Origin: Niveispirillum sp.
GTDB lineage: Bacteria; Pseudomonadota; Alphaproteobacteria; Azospirillales; Azospirillaceae
Direction of reading: 5' to 3'
DNA: 38,473 nucleotides
Assembly (NCBI RefSeq): GCF_017996735.1
Contig: NZ_JAGOGJ010000064.1
Location: 1 to 38,473, forward strand
Shown: piece by piece, positions 33,855 to 38,473 of the stretch
Position numbering within the stretch: the stretch's first letter is position 1
Layout of the letters: each line of letters opens with the position of its first letter
Translations under genes and position numbers: made by a program
Notes under the pieces: generated by a model
Told to the model about the DNA's origin: nothing
Seen by the model: only the letters and a program-made list of their open reading frames with translations
The model's database searches: none

Positions 33855-34070
33855 ATGAAAGTCATGATCCGCCGTTCGCCTGAAACCGGCCTGTCCATCT
33901 ATGTCCCCAAGAAGGACCTGGAGGAACCGGTGGTGGAGACGGAGCACGAAACCCTGTGGGGAGGCTGGATCCGCATTGCCAATGGCTGGGTACTGGATCT
34001 GCCGGAGATGGCCGCCGACACGCGGCTGCCGGTGACGGTCAATGCCCGCAAGCGCGGCGAGGAGGATTGA
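33855..34070 (+). CDS. nifT: NifT/FixU protein
   Basis: 71 residues, normal for NifT. MKVMIRRSPETGLSIYVPKKDLEEPVVETE, then LWGGWIRIANGWVLDLP and a basic tail RLPVTVNARKR. Function unknown; usually dispensable and near nifB or nifK. AAGGACCGCCC precedes the start. One base separates its stop from the SIR2-like gene. Confidence 0.92.
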   Translation: MKVMIRRSPETGLSIYVPKKDLEEPVVETEHETLWGGWIRIANGWVLDLPEMAADTRLPVTVNARKRGEED

Positions 34071-34071
34071 C

Positions 34072-34950
34072 ATGGCCCTGCTGGACCTATCCCCGGAGCA
34101 GATGCTGCGCCGGCCCGCCGAGGCGGAGGCGCTGCTGACCGACCTTGCCCGGCAATTGGCGGAAGGCGGCCTTGTGCCCTATCTGGGGCCGGGCCTTCTG
34201 GACCTGGCCGCCGTGCCGTCGACGCCGGAAGAACTGGCCGCGTTCTTCGCGGCCAAGGTGGCGCTGCCGCGCCGGGCCAAGGGCAATGCCTGGGCATCGG
34301 CCCAGCATATCGAGAGCACGCGGCACCGCTCGACGCTTTCCAGCCTGATGGCGGAAGCCTTCGCCCCGCCGGTGGCGCCGACAGACCTGCATCTTCATCT
34401 GGGCGGGCTGCCGCTGCCCCTGATCGTCGACAGCTGGTACGATGGCGCGATGCGCGCGGCACTGTCGGCACGGCACCCCGCCGCTGACTGGGGGGAGGTG
34501 CAGGGCATCACCCGGGCCGGCATCGGCGAGGACCGCTGGTACCGTTTCTATGATGCTGCCGGCGCGGAAGGGGCGCGCGACCAGGCCGACGCCTGGACGA
34601 CCTTGCTGTATAAGCCCCATGGCGGGGTGTCGCCCGCCCGTAATTTCCTGATCTCGGACGCCGATTATGTCGAAGTCCTGACAGAGATCGACATCCAGAC
34701 CCCCATTCCCGAGACGGTCAGACAGCGGCGGCGGTCGCGTGGCTTCCTCTATATCGGTTGTCGTTTCCACGACCAGCTGCTGCGCACCTATGCGCGCCAG
34801 ATTTCCAAACGGTCGGGCGAACAGCATTTCGCCCTGGTGGAACCGGCACTGCTGACCCGCAACGAGACGCGGTTCCTGGCCGAGCAGGGGATCACACCCA
34901 TCGCCCTGCCGCTGACGCGCGCCGTGGAAATCCTGTGCGCTGCGACATGA
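34072..34950 (+). CDS. SIR2-like domain protein in the nif cluster
   Basis: 292 residues. LVPYLGPGLLDLA (from residue 34) occupies the place of the SIR2 nucleotide-binding PFLGAG loop. YKPHGGVSPARNFLISDADYVEVLTEI (His183) resembles the SIR2-type KxHGxxxP...TxxDY element, and RGFLYIGCRFHDQLLR resembles the late FIGYSLRD strand. It fits SIR2-like (PF13289-type) proteins, which can bind or consume NAD. It lacks the zinc cysteines of sirtuin deacylases. Cotranscribed with nifT under sigma-54/NifA. The role is unknown; NAD hydrolysis or ADP-ribose signalling is only a hypothesis. Confidence 0.75.
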   Translation: MALLDLSPEQMLRRPAEAEALLTDLARQLAEGGLVPYLGPGLLDLAAVPSTPEELAAFFAAKVALPRRAKGNAWASAQHIESTRHRSTLSSLMAEAFAPPVAPTDLHLHLGGLPLPLIVDSWYDGAMRAALSARHPAADWGEVQGITRAGIGEDRWYRFYDAAGAEGARDQADAWTTLLYKPHGGVSPARNFLISDADYVEVLTEIDIQTPIPETVRQRRRSRGFLYIGCRFHDQLLRTYARQISKRSGEQHFALVEPALLTRNETRFLAEQGITPIALPLTRAVEILCAAT

Positions 34951-34959
34951 CCTGTCGCA
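34941..34959. repeat. Inverted repeat at the SIR2-like stop
   Basis: TGCGACA (34941-34947) and TGTCGCA (34953-34959) around 5 bases, including the stop codon and the start of the nifB activator site. Its arms resemble NifA half-sites. Confidence 0.5.
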
Positions 34960-34968
34960 AAGACCACA
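34953..34968 (+). promoter_or_regulatory. NifA upstream activator site (nifB)
   Basis: TGTCGCAAAGACCACA, exact TGT-N10-ACA, 74 bases before the -24 element. An AT-rich stretch (about 35003-35030), suited to DNA bending, lies between. Confidence 0.75.
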
Positions 34969-35042
34969 GGCCTGTCGTCAATGTGACGATGAAGACAAGA
35001 GCTAATATACTGTAATTAAATAATAAATTCTCCTTATGCCTT

Positions 35043-35058
35043 TGGCCCGCCCTTTGCT
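35043..35058 (+). promoter_or_regulatory. Sigma-54 promoter of nifB
   Basis: TGGCCCG-N4-TTGCT, GG-N10-GC spacing, one mismatch to the -24 consensus. It lies about 95 bases before nifB. Confidence 0.8.
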
Positions 35059-35151
35059 TTTGGGTCAGCAGGCGTCCTTCCATGGACAAAAGCGCTTCAC
35101 CCCCCAATCGGCCTGCCGGCCCTGCCAGCGGCCTAATGCTAAGGAGCGGAC

Positions 35152-36711
35152 ATGCACGCATCGACACAGCAGGGTGGCGGTACCGGCCATCTGGTGAATA
35201 TCGACGCCGTGATGCAGCAGGTGGCCGAACATAAGGGCTGCGGCACCACGGGCGGCAGCGGCAAGGCCAGTTGCGGATCATCTGCCGGCCAGAACGACCT
35301 GCCGCCGGAGATCTGGGAGAAGGTGAAGAACCATCCCTGCTACAGCGAGGAGGCGCATCACCATTATGCCCGCATGCATGTGGCCGTGGCGCCCGCCTGC
35401 AACATCCAGTGCAATTACTGCAACCGCAAATATGATTGCGCCAATGAATCCCGCCCCGGCGTGGTCAGCGAACGGCTGACTCCGGAACAGGCGGCCCGGA
35501 AGGTGCTGGCCGTTGCCTCCACCATTCCGCAGATGACGGTGCTGGGCATCGCCGGCCCCGGCGACCCGCTGGCCAACCCGGCCAAGACCTTCAAGACCTT
35601 CGAACTGATCGCGCAGACAGCACCCGACATCAAGCTGTGTCTGTCCACCAACGGGCTGGCCCTGCCGGATTATGTCGACGAGATCGCGCGTTACAATATC
35701 GACCATGTCACCATCACCATCAACATGGTGGACCCGGAAATCGGGGCCAAGATCTATCCCTGGGTCTTCTGGGAACATAAGCGCTACACGGGCGTGGAGG
35801 CGGCACGGCTGCTGACGGAACGTCAGTTGCGCGGGTTGGAGATGCTGACCGAGCGGGGCATCCTGTGCAAGGTCAACTCCGTGATGATCCCCGGCGTCAA
35901 TGACCAGCATCTGGTGGAGGTCAACCGGGCCGTGAAGTCGCGCGGCGCCTTCCTGCACAACATCATGCCCCTGATCTCGGCGCCCGAACATGGCACCGTC
36001 TTCGGCCTGACCGGCCAGCGCGGGCCGACGGCGCAGGAGTTGAAGGCCCTGCAGGATGCCTGCGAGGGCGAGATGAACATGATGCGCCATTGCCGGCAGT
36101 GCCGCGCCGACGCGGTCGGCCTGCTGGGCGAGGATCGCAGTGCCGAGTTCACCACCGAGAAGATCATGGAGATGGAGGTCAACTATGACCTGGAGGGCCG
36201 CAAGGCCTATCAGGCCCTGGTTGAGGAGGAACGGGTGGCCAAGGTGGCGGCCAAGGTCGAGGAACTGGCCGGACTGGACGGGGCCGACGCCGACATCTCC
36301 CTGCTGGTGGCCGTGGCGACCAAGGGTTCCGGCCTGATCAACGAGCATTTCGGCCATGCCAAGGAATTCCAGGTCTACGAGCTGTCGGCCAAGGGCGCCA
36401 AGTTCGTCGGTCACCGACGTGTCGATCTCTATTGCCAGGGCGGCTATGGCGACGAGGACAGTCTGGCCACGGTGATCCGCGCCATCAATGACTGCCACGC
36501 CGTGTTCGTGGCCAAGATCGGCGGCTGCCCCAAGGCGGACCTGACGGCGGCCGGCATCGAGCCGGTGGAACAGTACGCCCACGAGTTCATCGAGAAATCG
36601 GCGATCGCCTGGTTCAAGAACTACCTGGCCAAGGTGGCATCGGGTGCCGTCACCCATGCCCCGCGCGGCGATGCCGCCATCCGCCAGGGCGCCCTGATCG
36701 TCGCCGCCTGA
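35152..36711 (+). CDS. nifB: FeMo-cofactor core synthase NifB
   Basis: 519 residues. The radical-SAM motif CNIQCNYC is at residues 83-90. Additional cysteines (Cys30, Cys41, Cys63 and CRQC) fit the two auxiliary K-cluster sites. A C-terminal NifX-like domain starts near residue 382 (LLVAVATKGSGLINEHFGHAKEF). NifB fuses two [4Fe-4S] units and inserts carbide to make NifB-co. TAAGGAGCGGAC precedes the ATG. fdxN follows after 48 bases. Confidence 0.98.
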   Translation: MHASTQQGGGTGHLVNIDAVMQQVAEHKGCGTTGGSGKASCGSSAGQNDLPPEIWEKVKNHPCYSEEAHHHYARMHVAVAPACNIQCNYCNRKYDCANESRPGVVSERLTPEQAARKVLAVASTIPQMTVLGIAGPGDPLANPAKTFKTFELIAQTAPDIKLCLSTNGLALPDYVDEIARYNIDHVTITINMVDPEIGAKIYPWVFWEHKRYTGVEAARLLTERQLRGLEMLTERGILCKVNSVMIPGVNDQHLVEVNRAVKSRGAFLHNIMPLISAPEHGTVFGLTGQRGPTAQELKALQDACEGEMNMMRHCRQCRADAVGLLGEDRSAEFTTEKIMEMEVNYDLEGRKAYQALVEEERVAKVAAKVEELAGLDGADADISLLVAVATKGSGLINEHFGHAKEFQVYELSAKGAKFVGHRRVDLYCQGGYGDEDSLATVIRAINDCHAVFVAKIGGCPKADLTAAGIEPVEQYAHEFIEKSAIAWFKNYLAKVASGAVTHAPRGDAAIRQGALIVAA

Positions 36712-36759
36712 CCATTCCAGCTGCCGGGCGCTGTCCGGTTTCAACGGGAGTAATCGACC

Positions 36760-36984
36760 ATGGCCTTCAAGATCGTCGCCTCGCAATGCACGAGCTGCTC
36801 CGCGTGTGAGGCGGAATGCCCGAATGTCGCGATTTCGGAAAAGGGGGGCACCTTCGTCATCAATCCGAAGAAATGCACCGAATGCATCGGCTATTTCGAC
36901 GTGCCGCAATGCGTGGCCGTCTGTCCGGTGGATAATACCTGTGTCATCGACAATGCCTATCCGCGCTATCAGGCCGCACGCTGA
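36760..36984 (+). CDS. fdxN: 2[4Fe-4S] ferredoxin FdxN
   Basis: 74 residues. Cluster one: Cys10, 13, 16 and 20 (CTSCSACEAEC). Cluster two: Cys39, Cys42, then Cys51 and Cys55 after the 8-residue insertion IGYFDVPQ, typical of FdxN. It lies after nifB and probably gives electrons to NifB or nitrogenase. Confidence 0.95.
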   Translation: MAFKIVASQCTSCSACEAECPNVAISEKGGTFVINPKKCTECIGYFDVPQCVAVCPVDNTCVIDNAYPRYQAAR

Positions 36985-36997
36985 GGGGGACGCGGAG

Positions 36998-37333
36998 ATG
37001 AACTTTACCCTGACCCCCGCGGCCAGCCGCTTCATCCGCCTGATGCTGCGCAGCGATGGCGGGCCCACCAGTGGCTTCCGACTGCTGTTGAGCCCCGGCG
37101 GCTGTTCCGGCCTGTCGGCCGATATCAGCGTCAAGGCCGACCCGGAACCGGGCGACGCCATTGTCGAACGCGACGGTGTCCGCCTGTTCCTGCCGGCACA
37201 GAGCCGGCTGCTGCTGGACGGTGTCACCATCGATTTCGCGGACAATGCCGCCCAGACCGGTTTGGTCTTCCGCGAAGCGCGCACCGTTTCCTGCGGCACC
37301 GTGGCCCCGGTCGATCTGGTTCAATTGCAATAG
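36998..37333 (+). CDS. Second IscA/HesB-like protein with one ligand missing
   Basis: 111 residues from ATG 36998 (GAGGGGGACGCGGAG upstream). GFRLLLSPGGCSGLSADI gives Cys36, and VSCGTVAPVD gives Cys99; the third A-type cysteine is Thr101. So it may bind iron or clusters differently from IscA at 22644. Its length matches the family, so the change is not a truncation. It sits between fdxN and the TPR gene. Confidence 0.88.
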   Translation: MNFTLTPAASRFIRLMLRSDGGPTSGFRLLLSPGGCSGLSADISVKADPEPGDAIVERDGVRLFLPAQSRLLLDGVTIDFADNAAQTGLVFREARTVSCGTVAPVDLVQLQ

Positions 37334-37349
37334 CGATGGGGAAGGGACG

Positions 37350-37880
37350 ATGTCGAGCCGCCAGGCAGCCTCCGTGATGGCCGAAGCGCCCCAACTGGCC
37401 GACGCCCTGCTGGGCGGGGGTCTGCCATCGGCAGCCTTTCACCATCTCTGTGCGGCTGGCGCGTCGTATCACCAGGATGCGGTTGCGGAGCGACATCTTT
37501 CCCTGGCGCAGGCGGCGGCTCCCGGTCACGCCGCCGTGCTGATCGCCTATTACCGGTATTATTTCTACAAGGGGCGTCTGGCAGAGGCGCTGCACATCGC
37601 CCGGCTCTGCCTGGCCAAGGCCGCCGCGGATAACGGTCTGCCGCCGGACTGGCGGCAGGTCGCCGCGGGCGACGCCGCCTTCGGCCATTATGACGCGCTG
37701 CTGCCGCGCTTCTTCCTCTTTGTGCTGAAGGGCTACGCCTATCTCCAGATGCGGCTGGGCAATCTGGAGGAGGGGGAGGCGGCGGTGCGCAAGCTGCTGG
37801 AACTGGACCCCGGTGACAAGATCGGGGCCAGGGTCCTGCTGGCTGTCATCCAGCGCCGGGGGGAGGCCGACGATGACTGA
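37350..37880 (+). CDS. TPR-repeat protein of the nifB operon
   Basis: 176 residues from ATG 37350 (GAAGGG upstream). Helical repeats: FHHLCAAGASYHQDAVAERHLSLAQAAAPGHAAVLIAYYRYYFYKGRLAEALHIARLCL and YAYLQMRLGNLEEGEAAVRKLLELDPGDKIGARVLL, the latter with the A-G-Y-L-P pattern of TPR. No signal peptide. Probably a scaffold for protein contact. Function unproven. It overlaps the next gene by 8 bases. Confidence 0.85.
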   Translation: MSSRQAASVMAEAPQLADALLGGGLPSAAFHHLCAAGASYHQDAVAERHLSLAQAAAPGHAAVLIAYYRYYFYKGRLAEALHIARLCLAKAAADNGLPPDWRQVAAGDAAFGHYDALLPRFFLFVLKGYAYLQMRLGNLEEGEAAVRKLLELDPGDKIGARVLLAVIQRRGEADDD

Positions 37881-38473
37881 GATCGACGAGGCCATCGACT
37901 GGCAGGGGCGTGCCGTTTCCTGCGGCGGCTGCGACCATGCGGCGTTGCAGGCCCTGGGGAGATGCCGCCTGCTGCATGCCTGTGTGCGGGACCGCTATGC
38001 CCGCCGCATCGACCGCTTCTTCACCTGGAACCAGGGGCTGGCATCGACCTATCTGAACCATCCGCATTTCGAGGTGCGGGCGATTGCCGCCAAATTCGCC
38101 GATATCTTCCTGCTGCCGCCGCTTCTGGATGACCCGGACGAGACCGTGCGCTGGAACGCCGTGCGGCGACTGCCGAAACGCTATGCCCTGCGCCTCCGGG
38201 ACTGGGCCGGGGAGCACGGCGTGGCCCTTCCCTTCGTGCCGCCCCATTGCGAACAGCCGTTCCAGGCCGAACCGTGGTTTCAGAAGACAGCTCATGGCGG
38301 TCAGGCTCATCCGTATAACAGGCCATATACATTTCAAGGGCACATCAATGAATTCGCGGCAATCCTGGCAACATGCGACGTTCCATTGGATGCCCAGTTC
38401 GGGACGCCGCAGGGGCCGATTGCGATGGGAGACTTGATCAAGAACGCACAGATGACTGCCAACGACAAAGAAG
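37873..38473 (+). CDS. LRV-type Fe-S protein with a foreign-looking C terminus (partial)
   Basis: The frame is open to the right edge (200 residues visible). The N terminus has Cys17-x2-Cys20-x10-Cys31-x5-Cys37, the [4Fe-4S] domain of leucine-rich-variant (LRV) proteins known beside nif genes in Azotobacter, followed by about two repeats (HPHFEVRAIAAKFAD, DPDETVRWNAVRRLP). After about residue 118 the repeats stop. From about 38270 GC falls and the text (HPYNRPYTFQGHINEFAAIL) is no longer LRV-like. It may be an in-frame fusion or an exchange of the 3' half. The true end is outside the window. Confidence 0.75.
   Translation, partial: MTEIDEAIDWQGRAVSCGGCDHAALQALGRCRLLHACVRDRYARRIDRFFTWNQGLASTYLNHPHFEVRAIAAKFADIFLLPPLLDDPDETVRWNAVRRLPKRYALRLRDWAGEHGVALPFVPPHCEQPFQAEPWFQKTAHGGQAHPYNRPYTFQGHINEFAAILATCDVPLDAQFGTPQGPIAMGDLIKNAQMTANDKE

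Noticed and set aside
34941..34959. Terminator after the SIR2-like gene
   Set aside because: The 7-bp inverted repeat includes the stop codon and lacks a T-run; its similarity to NifA half-sites makes a control site more likely.

Overview
The window is a high-GC alphaproteobacterial nitrogen-fixation island with an unrelated catabolic region on its left. The nif gene order (nifHDK-nifENX-DUF269-DUF683-ferredoxin-nifQ, then iscA-nifU-like-nifS-nifV-nifP-nifW-fixABCX, then nifA, then nifT and nifB-fdxN) resembles Azospirillaceae such as Azospirillum, Nitrospirillum or Niveispirillum. NifA carries the complete C-X11-C-X19-C-X4-C motif of oxygen-sensitive alphaproteobacterial NifA. The genus is inferred from gene order and not proven.

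Left region (1-9925): on the minus strand, an operon of aconitase-type dehydratase large and small subunits (LeuC/LeuD-like) plus an isocitrate-lyase/PEP-mutase-family lyase that runs off the left edge. A TetR-type regulator lies divergently. After it, on the plus strand, come a TonB-dependent receptor, a GlcG/HbpS-like protein, a RutA-like flavin monooxygenase, an SDR dehydrogenase and a PaaK-like acyl-CoA ligase. Together they look like uptake and breakdown of an unidentified organic compound ending in a C-C lyase step. A decayed IS3-family transposase remnant (about 10,000-10,200) marks the junction with the nif side.

nif region (10,367-38,473): a short minus-strand pair (a receiver domain lacking its phosphoacceptor Asp, and a YqeB-like molybdenum-hydroxylase accessory protein) precedes nifH. 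Then come nifHDK (nitrogenase), nifENX and companions (FeMo-cofactor assembly), nifQ (Mo donation), a Rieske protein, a divergent unknown gene, Fe-S and homocitrate supply genes (iscA, nifU-like, nifS, nifV, nifP), nifW, fixABCX (electron supply to nitrogenase), a modD remnant, nifA, a molbindin, a DUF2478 gene, nifT, a SIR2-like gene, nifB, fdxN, a second IscA-like gene, a TPR gene and an LRV-type Fe-S gene whose 3' part looks foreign.

Five sigma-54 promoters on the plus strand (nifH, iscA, fixA, nifT, nifB) have NifA sites (TGT-N10-ACA) about 63-98 bases upstream; four of these promoters have at least one exact site and nifT has a one-mismatch site. A sixth sigma-54 promoter points leftward to the DUF2478 gene and shares the nifT activator site symmetrically. 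NifA encoded in the window probably controls most of these operons. The least ordinary items are the SIR2-like gene inside the nif set, the phosphoacceptor-less receiver/YqeB pair beside nifH, the unknown gene at 21754-22344, and the chimeric LRV gene at the right edge.
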